Positions 33,401-47,200 of a DNA stretch of 64,000 nt are shown here, one piece after another. Source of the DNA: Psoroptes ovis. Lineage: Eukaryota; Arthropoda; Arachnida; Sarcoptiformes; Psoroptidae. The stretch's first letter is position 1. The number at the start of each line of letters is the position of its first letter. Under the pieces are notes generated by a model that searched no databases, had not been told where the DNA came from, and saw only the letters and a list, made by a program, of their open reading frames with translations. The stretch lies in contig PQWQ01000005.1 in the NCBI GenBank assembly GCA_002943765.1, positions 992,001-1,056,000 of the forward strand. The letters run 5' to 3'. The translations under genes and the position numbers were made by a program.

Positions 33401-35163
33401 ATGTTTGGGTTTTTATGATTCGAAAAATGTGTGGGGAGTAGGTTCATTGCTGTTGTTGCTGATGTTGCAGTTGTTTTTGTCGCGGTGGTGGTGGTGGTGG
33501 CGACGACGACGGCAATGATGATGATGATGGTGGAGAGGAGGGAGGACAAGACAACAACATCATTTATATTTTGGCGACGCGGCGGCAAAAAAAAAAATTT
33601 TTTTTTTTTTGAGTGTCTACTGCTCTCTGTTTTGGTGTCTGGTTTTTTTTTTTTTTTTTTGGTTGTGTTTCGTTGCCTTCAACATTGATGATTATATATT
33701 TATGAGAGTCATTTTTTTTTTTTTTTTGGTTAATCAAACCAGATCAGTGTTTTTTTTTTTGTTTTGTTTTGTTTTTATTCAAGTTGCAGCAATTTGTTTC
33801 CTTTCTTTTTTTGTTTGCATGCATATTCTATATTAAGCGTCCTCCTCTTCACCCTCCTCCTCCTCCTCGTCGTTTGTTTTGATTCTGATTAAGTTTTTTT
33901 TTTCGTGTTGTTTTTTGTAAAAAAAAAAAAAAATTTCAAGATAAGAAACCTCCTCCTCCTCCTCCTGCTCTTTATTCATTACTAAATTCTAATTGGATAT
34001 CAAAGAAAGGTAAGTGAATGAATGAATGAATGAGCGAAAAAAACATCTGACCAATTATCGAACTTTAAAAAAAAAAAAAAAATTGCTTCTCTATTTACTA
34101 CCTCCTCCTCCTCATCCTCCTCTTGTTGTTGTTATTGTTGTTGTCTTGCGCAGGTAAATTGCCGCAATTTTTCATTTTCGAATTTTTTTATCTGGGTGGT
34201 TGACAACAAGCAACTATTTTTTTTTTTTTTTTTTTTTTGAATTCAATTCATTTCTCTCTATTTAAAATACTCGATTTTTACAAAAAATAAAAATTAAATG
34301 GACCTCATAGATCATCATGTGAAATTATTTATGGTGGTGGTGGTGGATATTTAAACTTAGAAAAAAAACTGCAGCAGAAACAAAAAGGGAAATTTCAAGT
34401 GTATCATCATCATCATCATCATCATCATCAGCAACAACAACAACAACAACGAAGAGAAAAGAGATGGATGGAAAAACACATAAATCATCGTCAAAACAAA
34501 AAAAAAACAAAAAACAAAAAAAAAAAAAAACAAAAACACTTTAATCGATAAAGCAACAAACAACAACAGTCATTCATTCGCGTGTATGAGGATGATGATG
34601 ATGAATAGAAGTGAAGAAAAAACGATGCATCACTGTATTTTTTTTTCAGTATTTACTTCATTCATTCATTCTTATTCCATTTCGAAATCATTCACTTTTT
34701 GATACTACGAATCCATTCGTTCATTCATTCATTCATTCATTCATTGCTGTCTGTTGCTAAGGTGGTCGTTTTTTTTTCGAGTGTCGTCGCATTTATCGGG
34801 AGCAAGCAAATATTATTATCAGCCAACAAACAGCAATGATTACGACGGCGACGAATCAACGATGATGATTTTGCTTGTTTGGTTGCATTTTCATCATTGA
34901 TGATAATGATTATTATTAATAACAATGAAAAATATCATTAAAAAAAATGCGGCTACATAGTGAAATGGCATTGATATATTATTGTTGTTGTTCGTTGTTT
35001 GTTGAATAATGAATGAGTAAATTTCAAAATAAAAAAAAATATAAATAAATAAATAAACAATTGAATTTTTCTCAAAATCGAATTCGAACGGCGACATAAA
35101 TAAATGAAGATTCACCAAGAATATTTTATAATAAAAAAAAATCATTAAAAAACATTCGAATAA

Positions 35164-35959
35164 GGTAGTAGCATAGTGAATGCGAAGCAAACAAATTAAA
35201 ACACCGGCAACGTCACAACTCTCGCCTGTGCTACTACCCATTGATTGATTTTTTTTTCGAATGAATGAATCAAACAAACAAACAAAAAATTCCTGGATAA
35301 AACTTTTGAAATAATTAAAATGGAGAAAAAAAACAAACAAATTTTGTTCGAAATTCAATGTACACACACACAAACACATGCATATCATACAAAGAACATT
35401 GAACGCAGTTTTTTAAAAATTATTTTAATGCGTATTTTTTTTGCGTATGAAAAGTTTCTGTGAAACATATAGGTTCGAATGATGAATTTATGAATTCATA
35501 TGATGATGAATACATTGGGTTATTCGTCCCACACACACACACACACACATTCGTGTACCACTACAACAAAATTCTTGTATTGCTGCATTAAAAATTCATT
35601 GTTGATAAAAAAAAAAAAACGCGCCATAAAAATTCTTCATCGAACAATGCAATACCACTACCAAATTATTTATTGAAAAAAAGAAAAATTCATGAAAACA
35701 AGAAATTATTTATTAAAAAAAAAAATACCAAAAGGTAGTAGCACATTGCGAAACAAGAGTTCAAATTTTTTTTCCAATTCATCATAAACATTATTAATGC
35801 TGCTACTACTTTCGGAAAATTAAAGTTCATTGCATACTAATTTCAACTTAACATCACTGAATGCTACTACCACGAATCGAATGTCTATGCAGTCGAATTT
35901 TTTTTTTATATTTGTATTTATAATTTCGCTCTTTATTCACATACAAATTGGTAGTGGCA
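35164..35959. promoter_or_regulatory. homotypic cluster of GGTAGTAGCA-like 10-mers
   Basis: Plus-strand copies are at 35164 and 35734 (exact) and 35950 (GGTAGTGGCA). Minus-strand copies are at 35229 and 35862 (exact), 35653 (GGTAGTGGTA) and 35801 (AGTAGTAGCA). That is four exact and three near copies in 800 bases on both strands. A further near copy (GGTAGTAACA) sits on the minus strand at 40302, across the proposed first exon. Clusters of one short word on both strands suggest binding sites for one factor; the factor is unknown to me. Confidence 0.45.
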
Positions 35960-36002
35960 ATGTTTGATGGGAAGAGTTATTTATATTTATATCATTGACA
36001 TT

Positions 36003-36038
36003 CATTCATATATATATATATATATATATATATGAATG
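36003..36038. repeat. 36-bp perfect palindrome with an (AT)n core
   Basis: CATTCAT, 22 bases of alternating AT, then ATGAATG; fully self-complementary. Likely grown from an AT microsatellite between TTCA-type repeats. Confidence 0.9.
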
Positions 36039-38814
36039 TATTTTAGTTGCCGATCGTTCGAAAAACAAAACGAAATTTTTAATTTAATTTTGCCACCAAA
36101 ATAAACATACAGTCAGTCATCGTTACCGACGACTATCATCATCATCATCATCGACAACAGCAACAACAACAACATTATTATCATCATCAGCAGTCAGCCA
36201 GCAGCAACAGCAGCAGCAGCATCGACATCGACATCGACGACAGCAACCAATCCGACCAACAGCCATTTGAATCATTAAATATTTTCGAGGCAAACAAAAC
36301 AACCAAACAACTAAACAAGCCAAAAATTCTTCAGTTGTTTTGTTGGTGCTTTTAGCGCGAGGGTTTATACCTCTCTGCTGTGTGTGTCTATGTATGTGTG
36401 TGACTTGATTTGTTTTTTTGTTTTGTTTTGCTGATGGTATTTTTTTTGTGTTCATTTGATCATTTGTTTTTGATTTTTGATTGTGAAAAAAGAATTTTCA
36501 ATTCAATTTGTCAAATGATTTGTCAATCAAATCATTCAGTTAATCAATTTTTTTTTGTTGTTAATTAATCTCAGTTTATCAAATGAATCGAAAAATATTC
36601 CATCATTTATTTGATGTTTTAGATGATCACATAAAGTGTATCAAAACAATACAAATGCGAATTAAATCAAACATCAAATCCAAAACAAAACATTGAAACA
36701 TCAGCTTCGTCGACGACAATAACAATAATAAACAATGAATCAATGAACATTTATATGACTGAATGTTAATTTTGATATATTCACATGTATCACAAGTTGA
36801 TATTGAATCATATGGAAATGATTCTTGATAAAATCAAAATTATCTAATTTTAATTTGTTTTTGATTTATATTGATTTTCAATTCATTTTGATCGACTCGA
36901 ATTCAACAGAGTGAAACTTTAATCATTCAAAAATTCATCATCATCTCGAAGACAATTCAATGAAATGTGACTGATATTTTTTATTTCATTCATCCTCAAA
37001 AAAAAAAACACATGTACCAATGATCATTTTCAAGAAAATATTAAGAAATCTTTGGTATGTTTTCCTCGATCATTTACTCATTTATGAACATTTCAAAAAT
37101 GAAAAATCTTAATAATTCATAATTGATTCTCAACTGAAAACAAAACATAAAAAAAGAAAAAATTCCGTTTGACAACCGAATCATATTAATAAATCAATCA
37201 ATCAATCAATCAATGAATTATTATTTGAAAATTTTCAATTGAATAGATTCATCAAAAAATGTTAAAAAATAAACATAAAATTCGACAAATAATCGACATA
37301 TTTGTTCAATGAATTAATCAAAATTCAGTGAAAAAAGGGTGATTTTGCTTTCATATGTTTTCAATTATTAATTTTGACATTATAAATTCATGAAAAAATA
37401 TAAATTGATTTAAATTCCGAAATATTTTCTACCCCTGAAATCAAATTAATCAAATTTTTTCGAGTACAAATCACCTGAATTCCTTTCAACACAGATATCA
37501 AAAATTTTGATTTAATTAAATGTAAATTCCATCAAAAATTAATTGATTAATTTCAACACACACAAAAAAATAATTCAACGGAATTGATCACAATCGACAT
37601 ATTTCATCGTTATCTTGCGATAATATCGTCATTATTTGTCATTATAATAATAAATGCAACGATTCGATGATAAATACAATCATTTCAATTTCAACAATTT
37701 CAACAATTTTTTTTTGTGAATGAAATTGATGACGTTCATATTATACATCACACACATACTAAAAACATTGCCATAGACATACGCAAATTAAATACATGTT
37801 TTTGATGTGTGTGTGTGTGTGTGTGTGTATTTGTGTTTGTGATTATGAGTATATGAAATACAAAAAACAATCAAACAAAAATGAAAATATATGAATGAAT
37901 GAATCCGATATATTCGAAATACGAATGATTCATAGGAAATTTATTAAATTTCAATAATTTTTTTTCATCATTTCAATTAAATGTTTGTGTAAACAAATTT
38001 TTTTTTCATTCATTCATTCATTCAAAAATTTCACACACAAGTTCACATGTATACATCATTTTGATGAAATAGTTTTGTCATGTCATTCATATCAACAAAT
38101 AAATCGACAAATATAGTGATTTAATTGAATTTGTTATTAATTACATTAATTACATTTATTATTTCTCCGAGTATTTTTTTGTTGTATGAATCATTCAATA
38201 TTTTTTGAATGTGGTTTCATACTGATATATAAAGATCTAACTGACAACACTTTTAAAAAAGACCAAAACAACTTAGACCCAAGTGTATCTCATCCAATCA
38301 AATGCGTTCAATAAATCGTTACTGATCGTTCAATCAAAGATTATCTTTAACTGATAAATTTATCATATTTTTCAACGAAAAATCACTGAAATTATTATTA
38401 TTTCAGTGAAATCATCATTTGAAGATCATCTTGAATCAATCTATGTTTCAAACTGTTATACTGTTTTTTATGTACTTAATAAATGTTGAACCATTGATAA
38501 TCTCATCGTCGATGACGATAATGATAATAATAATTATTATAGCGATGCAAATTTTAGCGTCAATTATTTGTATCAAATTAATTTAATATTCAAAAGTGAT
38601 TATTTATTTATTTTTATTTATTTCATGTTGTTTATCATGTTTTAATTTTCATTTGAATTTGATAAAAATTTATTCAAATGAAATTAACGAAAATAGTTTT
38701 TTATCATTGAAATTCAAATCAAAATCAAAAATAAGCGACAAATAAATGATTTAAATGAATGAATGAATGAATGAAATAATTTTCATTCATAAAATTTTTG
38801 CTTTTTGAAAATCG

Positions 38815-38849
<35 letters not shown>

Positions 38850-40300
38850 TACCAAATTTGTACAAATAAATAAATAAATAAATTTTTTTTTGTGAATAAA
38901 CATATAAATATCAAACAACAGCAACAACAACAACATACATAAATATACGATTTATACGATTGTAATCGCGATACAAATTATGTGTGTATTTGAATTTGAA
39001 TTTAAATGAATGAATGAATGGATTTCTATGAAAGAAAAAATTGAAATTTCTTGAATTACATTCAAAATAATATGATGTTTTTTACTCTTCGCAAAACGAG
39101 AGACAAGATTGTTGTTGTGTGTTTAATTGAAGCTAAAATATCCTTAAATTTAGAAAATGAATAAAAACCTTTAAAACATATGTGTGTGTGTGTGTGTGTG
39201 TGTTGTTTGTGTGTGAGACATTTTTATATTAAAAAAAAATAAATACTTACGTTTGTAATGTTTGTCATATATTCATCTTTTAATTTCTATTTTTTTTCAA
39301 CATTTTTTCTTCATCAGTGAATTGAATTGAATTGAAAACATTCGTAGTAATTCAAATATAGATAGAAAAGAGTAAAAATGATGATGATGAAAATTATTTC
39401 AAACATTTATATGTGAATGTTGAATAACAAAAATAAAATTAGAAAATAATTTCATTGATTGCATCATTTAATTTGTGGAATTTTTTTTCATTTCGTTTCG
39501 TTTCGCTTTGTTTTTTCAAATATTATTATTATCATCATCATCTACTCATATTCATTCATTAATTGAATTCATAATATACGAATACCTTTGTTTTGATTTT
39601 TTTATGAAAAAAAAAAGTTTTTGATTCGCCATATTTTTTAATCTATATATGACAGCAGCATCACTGAAAAACTTTATCCGAAAAAAAATCAATGAAATGA
39701 AATGAAATTTTAAAAAAATTGAAAATATTCAATGTTCCCATCATTTAATTATTATAATATCGACGATTATTGCCCATATAACCCAAAATGATCAACATTT
39801 AATCGAAAATAATGAATAAATAAATGTGAAAAATCAATTAATTTCGGTCAATTTAATTCCCGAATTTAATCGTGTAATTATCATTATTTTAATTGTTCAT
39901 TTTTTTTTGCATTAATTATTTCAAACTTTGACCTTTTTTTTCTTGAATCAGTGTCAAAAATTCAATTTTAAATGAATTCAATTTTTGAATATTTGAAAGT
40001 GAAAACTTTTATTATTATTTTTTTTCAAATAACGAAGAAGATTGAACATTTTTTTCTGTGTATTTTTTCTCGTTTTTCATCATCAGTGTTGATGCAATCA
40101 AGTGTTTACAGGTGTTTGTTTCAACTTTATTGTTGATTTGTTGTTGTTCAATGTGTTTTGTGTGTTGTTAACCTTTTTATTATTATTCTTCAAAATTTTC
40201 ATATTTTAATTTGAAAAAATTGAAAAAATATTCATCAATCAATCAATCAATCAAATCAAATAATCAACGAAAAAAAAAACAAAAATTGTCAAGTGTCCAA

Positions 40301-40334
40301 ATGTTACTACCTTCGGTCATCATTGCCGATACAG
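40301..40334 (+). CDS. probable first coding exon of a host gene (34 coding bases)
   Basis: ATG at 40301 codes MLLPSVIIADT plus one base of the next codon. The exon then meets ACAG|GTAAGT, a near-perfect 5' splice donor at 40335-40340. The upstream 100 bases (AATCA repeats and A-runs) would be 5' UTR. No matching second exon was recognised, and nothing else host-coding is evident to the window end, so the intron would exceed 20 kb. The protein cannot be identified from 11 residues. The case rests on the donor quality and the ATG; a chance combination is possible. Confidence 0.4.
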
Positions 40335-41871
40335 GTAAGTGGTCATTGAATTTTTTTAATTTTTTATTTCAAATATTTTCCGCATGTTTTTATCTGGCCA
40401 TTTGTTGATTCAATATGCTGAGCAGGATATGTGTGCTCAAACATCATTTGTAAACATTTATAATAATGATAATAAATCATTAACCTCTGTGTGATTCTGT
40501 GATGTTTTTCCCATTCTTTTTATTGAACCAAATTCAACAACAACCAAATGCCATAAAACACGTTGGTTGGTTTGTTGGTTCCTCAAATAAATATAAATAA
40601 ATAAATGAATATAAAAAAAGACTCACTTGTCACTTTAAGAGGTTTTCTGGTTCTTTTTCTTTTTTACATTATCTCAATGGTTTGAAATGATTTGAAAAAT
40701 TGACCAGAAAAAATACACATACTTACACATACACAGAAAATACACATTCACATCTTGCAAATTCGCATTTTTTGACCTTTTTATTGGTGAATATAAATGT
40801 GAATATATGTTCATCATATGTATTCACATTGACCTTTTCACTTAGGGTCATAATAATAACTTAAGGTTGTCATTTTTTTTCTTTTTTTGGTTTGAAAATT
40901 TGAGAAAACTTTCCCATTTTTCTCCTTGGTTTTCGTTTTATCGTAAAGTTTCTTCATCAAGAACATTTTACAAGATGAAGAAAAGCCATCTGTTTTTTTC
41001 TTAAAAATCTTGAATAACACCACCAACAACACAACACGTATTTGTCTATGTGTGTGCATATGTACCATACAAGAATTAAAAGATCAAATTCAGATCATAT
41101 TCATTGTACAATTAACATCATTCATTCGTTGAACATAAGAAGTACACTGAATATTATCAGTTTACACTGAATATAACATGATATTCACAAGCAATGAATG
41201 TCTTACTGAGTAAAATGTTTGCATATTCTTCATTGATATATATTCACACACACATACACACAGACCCAAGTCGAATTCATTTCGAATAATAATAATAATA
41301 ACGATGATGATGATGATGATGACATTTTCATTCATTCATTCATTCAATTTTTTTTTTTTTTTTTTTGAAATGAATTTGACAAATGAAATGAAATGAATAT
41401 ATTTTTAATTTTCAAATATTAATGTCTGTGTATGTGTGTGTGTGTATTTGTATTTTTATTTGCTTATATTCGTTGCTAAGTAGCCTTGTTGTTGTTGTTG
41501 TTGCTGGTTGTCGTTTGTCGTTTATTTGTTTGTTTGTTGTCTTTATTATTATAATTATCATTATTATTGTAATTGTAATTGTAATTTTCCGATGATAATT
41601 CAATTGAAATTATATGTATATTATTTATATTTATATATGTGTTGAATTTGTATACATTTTTCAATGATGAATATATATGTATTTCAATATGTGTATTGAA
41701 TGTATGTTCATTTGTGTGTTTATCTGTAATGTTTGTATTCTCGTGTATGGTAATAATGTGTGTCTGTTTTGTACAATTTTTCAAACATTTTCAAATGATT
41801 GTTGTTGTTCATTTCAAATTTTTTTTTCTGTTTGTTTGTTTGTTTCGAATATTCACATATCATAATATAAT

Positions 41872-41951
41872 TAGGTTGTCCGAAAAGTTCATTCCAATTA
41901 ATCACGATAGAGTTGCTCATGAAAATCGGTCAAAACTTTTCGGACGACCTA
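41872..41951 (+). mobile_element. mini mariner-type element, copy A
   Basis: An 80-bp element: TTAGGTTGTCCGAAAAGTTC at the left, AACTTTTCGGACGACCTAA at the right, bounded by TA. The ends are inverted repeats of about 18 bp. The interior has TTCATTCC near the left and CATGAAAATCGG near the right, which fixes its orientation. Confidence 0.85.
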
Positions 41952-42589
41952 ATATAATAATATATTCACATTTGTGTTTTAATTTGTTTTTATTTCATTA
42001 CAGTTTTTTTTTCGCTTTGTTTATTTCTCAATTATTTGTCCTGTTTCGATGATTATTTCGACGATTATTATTATGATGATTATTCGTTGTAATATTCATC
42101 AGTTTTAGTATTCAGTATTTACGTGTTTATTTATTTATTTATTCATTTATTTATTTTTAACTTGAACTTTTTTGCTACATGATGAATACAAACAGAGAAA
42201 TTGGGCTCAAAAATAATGAAAAATGGTTCCTTTCTTCATTCATTCATGTGTTTATGAGTGTGTTTCATATCCTTCAGATTATTACAAACACTTGAACTAA
42301 ATAAACCCAAAAAATAAAAATTATGAAGAATGAATGAATGAATGATGATGATGACGACGACAAAAATGACCAATCAATTTGATATGTTTGTTTTTTCTTT
42401 GTTTGTTTCGTTTTTTTCGGGTATCACAATTTTGTATATGTTTGTGCATGTATTTGTATGATACAAAAATAATTCAATTGTCATCAAGTGAATATTGTCG
42501 AATGCACGACGACAACAACAACATATTTTGATGTTTGGTTATATTTGAAATATTTGCCAAATGCAAATTCAAATTGAAGACGTAAATAT

Positions 42590-42668
42590 TAGGTTGTCCG
42601 AAAAGTTCTGGCCAATTTTCATGAACAACTCTATTCGATTAAGCGAAATGAACTTTTCGGACAACCTA
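42590..42668 (-). mobile_element. mini mariner-type element, copy B
   Basis: Same family as copy A in reverse orientation: the interior reads GGCCAATTTTCATGAAC and then ATTCGATTAAGCGAAATGAAC. Both ends keep GGTTGTCCGAAAAGTT, bounded by TA. Confidence 0.85.
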
Positions 42669-42744
42669 AATATATAAGAAATTTTGTCATTTTTTTTTTG
42701 TTGTTGTTGTTTTGCTCCAGAAAATGAAATATTCATATATCACA

Positions 42745-42787
<43 letters not shown>
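42745..42787. repeat. (ATG)14 microsatellite
   Basis: An uninterrupted trinucleotide run of 43 bases. Confidence 0.95.
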
Positions 42788-43383
42788 CAATACTAATAAA
42801 TTCATCACGATGTATACGTATTTTGTGTAGATTTTAATAATTGGTCAATATGTGTGTGTGTGTGTAAAGATTTCCGGTACTTTATTGACAAGTTTTATTT
42901 TGATATAAAAATATTTTCTATGATTCAAAACAATTGTACATTGACATTTGGTTGTTGTTGTTATTGTTGTTGTTGACAGTTTGTTGTTGACATTCGTTGA
43001 CAAGTATCATTGTTCATTGACGCGGTATTTACAATATTTTGACCGATTAATTGACCAATCATTCATTCATTCATTCATTCATTTGTTGAATTTTGTTTTG
43101 TTCTGTTTTTGTCTAATTGAATATCCAATCAATGAATCAATGAATAGATAATTGATTGATTGATTGATTGATTCATTGATTCGATATGATTTAATTCTAA
43201 TTCAATTTAATTCAATGATAATACGATAATTTGATCTGATACTTGACTGACTAACAAATGTCAATCATTTTTTATTTGAATGATTGGTGCTGTTGTTTTC
43301 TGCTTTTTTCTCAAATTCACAAATTGCAAATGTTTCTCGCGTATAATTTACTCACATGAAAAAATTTTCCCATCCAAATATAT

Positions 43384-43462
43384 TAGGTTGTCCGAAAAGT
43401 TTTGGCCAATTTTCATGAGCTATTCTGCCTGATTAAGCCGAATTAACTTTTCGGACAGCCTA
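43384..43462 (-). mobile_element. mini mariner-type element, copy C
   Basis: 79 bp, reverse orientation, bounded by TA. The left end is intact; the right end reads CGGACAGCCTA with one change. The interior is diverged but still has TTTTCATGAGC. Confidence 0.83.
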
Positions 43463-44218
43463 CAATATAATGACGTAATTGATTATTGAAGACAAAAATA
43501 TGAGAAAAATGAATTCATTTTTTGACTGACAGCTGTGTCAAAAAAAAAAAAAAAAAAATCAAATCAAATCAAATTTTTCCATTTTAAAATTGAATTTTTT
43601 GTGATTTTCTCAAATTTGTTGCTTGTATGCATACGGTAGAATTGAAATGAAAATGTAATGAATGAATATTTTTCCTCGATTCTTGGTTACCATGGTTTGT
43701 GTGTTTTAAATGTGTGTGTGTGTTTGAATGAGTGTTTCCACGCAATTAGATTATTCACGAGAGGTAATGGTATGTTTGATTTGAATGATTGAATTTGAAT
43801 TTTTTCCAGTTTTTTTTCTTTGATGAAAATTGAAATGAAAAGGGTTATTCCGATGATTTTTGATTGAAAAAATACCGTTTATTCATTCATTCATTCATTC
43901 ATTCATTCACCAGCGATTCGTTACATATCAAACAAACAAACAAACGAAATCAGTGAAATTATTTTGTCACAAGTAGTAAAATGAAATTCCTTGTAAAAAT
44001 TTTCCCCATCACCGATTCATCATTTGCTGGTGGTGGTTGTTGTTGCTGTTGAATCATTGTGAATATATATTTTTTTTTTTTTTTTTGCCGGGAATATTTT
44101 CGCCATTTTTCACCACCCATTTTACTCTTTATGCTTGATTAGTTAATTTCATTCATTCATTCATTCATTCAATTCATTTATTGTGTGTTTGTTTCTTTAT
44201 TATGTATATTGTATGTAT

Positions 44219-44298
44219 TAGGTTGTCCGAAAAGTTCATTCCGATTAATCAAATAAAGTTGCTCATGAAAAATTGGCCAAAACTTTTCGGACAATCTT
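44219..44298 (+). mobile_element. mini mariner-type element, copy D
   Basis: Same orientation as copy A, with TTCATTCCGATTAATC and GTTGCTCATGAAAAATTGG inside. The right end is decayed (CGGACAATCTTTT), so the right TA is lost or mutated. Confidence 0.8.
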
Positions 44299-47200
44299 TT
44301 GTAATTCTGTCATCATCACATTCAATGTGTTATGGTCAGCCAATTATTCATTTGGTCATTTGTTTATTTGTTTATTTATTTATTTTTCTATTTTTTTCTT
44401 TCAGTTATATTTTATGGTCAGCAAAAAATAAAAATCGCATAGAAAAAAAATGCAAAAACAAAAACAAAAATCAACCGGGAACCCAATTTATCATTGAACA
44501 TGTTTCCCTTTCATTCATTCATTCAATTCATTTCCATTCCATTCATTCCATTCAATGATTCATTGAATTTTTCTTGTTTTTGTTTATTTGTATCAAATTG
44601 TACAGAATTGTATTTGTTCGTGTGTGTGTTTCTCTATGTGTTTGTACTGGTGTATTTGAATTACAAATAAATAAAAATTATTCATGTTTCAGAATTTTTT
44701 TTCGGGCCCCGAAATTCTGTGAAGCCAGAATTTTCAATTCTTTGATTCTCTGTTTGTGATGTGTGTGTGTCAATGAATTGTCTTTCTGTGTAGTTGTATC
44801 TTGCTGTGTGTTGGCTTTGTTTTGTGTTTGGTTGGTTGGCTGGTGCTTTGTGTGTCCATGATTTTTCATGGCTTTCTTTGTTGAAGAAATTCAAATGTGA
44901 TTAATTGCTTTGATTTTTTTTTTTTTTTTTTTTTGCTCGGTTGTCTTTGGTTGCAATTAATTTTAATTATCCATTTTTTGATTGTTTCTGTTTGTTTGAT
45001 CGTTGTTGCAATGATTATTTGCATTTTTCCATTGAATTATGATGCGATACAAATGATTTCGATTCAGATTAAATGTTGATTTCTGGTATTTTTAAGCTAA
45101 AAATGAAGATTTTAGACTGAAATCTTTGAATGGAATGACCGCTAGAATCATTTTGATTGCTTTGATTGGTTTGATTAGTTTTGAAACATGTATTTGTTCG
45201 TGTGCGTGCAAACGTGTCTGTAATTTATTAATCCATTTTGAAAAAATATGGATTAATCAATGGATTAATGAATCAATGTTTGATGGCATTTGATGGCCCA
45301 ATGATGATGATTTGTGTTTGTATATTTTTTGGAAGATTTTGAATATTTTCGAAATTTTTTGATGATTTCGGAAAAATATTCTTAATTTTTTCCCAATATT
45401 TTCATAGAAAATTCAAAATGCATTGAATTTTAATTTGAAAAAAAAAAAATATATTTTCTGCTGAATCAATCGATAATTGAACGAGAATAATTTCAATTTT
45501 TCAATTGGTCATCGATCTTGGATTATTGAATGTTTCTAAACTTAATTTTTGAATTGTTCTTTTGTTTAATAAACGGAGCATTGAATGATGTGTGCTACAA
45601 GGCATTTTTTTTAGATTGTTCAAGCTTTTGCCCGATAAAAGAAAAATTTCAAGCATTTTGCTCCCCCCCAATACAAATTGACATCATTTGACAATGATTC
45701 GTGTTCGTGATTGTTTATTGTTATTTGTTTTGTGTCAATTTTTTGTTGTAAATATAAATGAAAAAAATATGGAAATTTTGAAAAAAATATGATGACAATG
45801 ATTGATATTATGATGACATTTGTTCAAAAGAGAAAAATTGTAAAAAAAATGTAAATAAATTGCCCGAAACCATCACGGGCCTAGCCGGTTATCGAGCAGA
45901 AAAATTCATGTTTTTTTTTCGCATTTATTCATCGATAAATCAATTGATTCAAAGTGGATTTGAATTTCAAACAGCAGAATGAAAAAATCATGTCTCCGTT
46001 TCCTGAATAAGCCCCTCGGATATATGTTCAAATATCCATCAAAACCGAATCGAATATGAATTTGAATAATTTTTAAATTTTTGAATTTTGAATTTTTAAA
46101 TTTTGAATTTTTTCTTAAAAACGGAAATATCACCCTTTGTCATATGAATATTATTATTTTTATTTTAGCAGGCAAGAAAAATGTCAATCAATATTTCAAT
46201 CAAAAATTGACATGAAATTTATTCAAGTGCTTCGAGAATTTGAAATTTGAAAATTTTGGTGAAAATTCTGGGGAATTTTTCCTCAGAAGTTCCTTGGAAT
46301 TTCCACGGAATTTCCCGAAAATTTCCCGAGAATTTCAAATCATTTTTAATCGATGAATTTCAAGGAATCAATTGATTTCGAATTGATTTTGATTCGATTG
46401 AAATTTTAAAAGTTTTTCCATTCAATTTCAATCAACTTTCAATTTGATTCCATTTCGTTTATTTGATTTCGAAGTTTTTCAATTTAAAATTGTTACTTTG
46501 TTAATAATTTTTCAATGATTACAATTGATGATAATAGCAATGGCAATAATCAATCGATTGACCATTGTTTGTTCAAAGTAAATGATTTGTTTGTTAGTTT
46601 GTTCATTCATTCATTGATTCATTCATTCGTTCAGTTCATTCGATTTTTCTTGATTCCAGGTAAGAGGTAAATGTGGGGTAAAAGGTATATAATTTCGTGT
46701 GCCTGTGTGTGTGTGTGTGTGTGTTTGTTCAATTCTCTCGTGACTTTTTACTTACAGATTCATTGATTTATGTTCGTTCGTTTGTTTGTTTGTTTTGATA
46801 ATTGTTTTTGATTGATTTTTTGCTTTTTTTTTTGTCAAAATGTAATCATTTAGCCGAGATATATATAATATCATTGAACTCTTGTTTGAATAGCCATTGG
46901 CTTTTGGCTCTTGGCTTTGTATCAATGTTTGGTTCGATAGAAATTGGCTACAAAGTCTATGATTTCAACTACAGGAATGATTCAAAATGGCGTGTCACAA
47001 CTGATTCAATTTTTGAATCGATGTGTTTGGTCCATATTCATTCGAGTAATGTCTGTTGGTACATCAATGTTTTGATGTACCGGATTTTTTTTTTTATTAG
47101 ATTTAGGTCCATGTCCACTTTGAAAATTTTGATTTTTTCTGATTTTGAAAATTTCAATTCAATTATAGGCAAAATCAAATCAGATTAATCATAAAAACAT

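Larger units (their letters stand above)
28138..40300. other. long non-coding interval, probably upstream region of the gene starting near 40.3 kb
   Basis: No gene can be supported over 12 kb. Features are a degenerate AAGCCTTGAG-type tandem array at 28.4 kb, palindrome-rich GATC/CATC DNA at 29.9-31.3 kb, and long homopolymers with (CTC)n, (ATC)n and (CAA)n arrays at 33.4-34.6 kb. A clustered 10-mer lies at 35.16-35.96 kb, and CAG/CAT repeats at 36.13-36.25 kb. The repeats-plus-homopolymer texture of 33-36 kb would fit untranslated leader or promoter-proximal DNA, but no start site can be fixed. Confidence 0.55.

Noticed and set aside
35164..35743. Resemblance of AGGTAGTAG to the let-7 microRNA start or to the Zelda CAGGTAG site
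   Set aside because: The following bases do not match let-7, no hairpin precursor is seen, and only two of the copies have AGGTAG.
43881..43909. TTCA and GATT tandem arrays as CRISPR-like repeats
   Set aside because: They are simple tetranucleotide microsatellites without unique spacers.
46802..47188. 128-codon frame as a membrane protein gene
   Set aside because: Begins in TTTTG-rich DNA, its hydrophobic stretches arise from poly-T, and no family pattern is recognisable.
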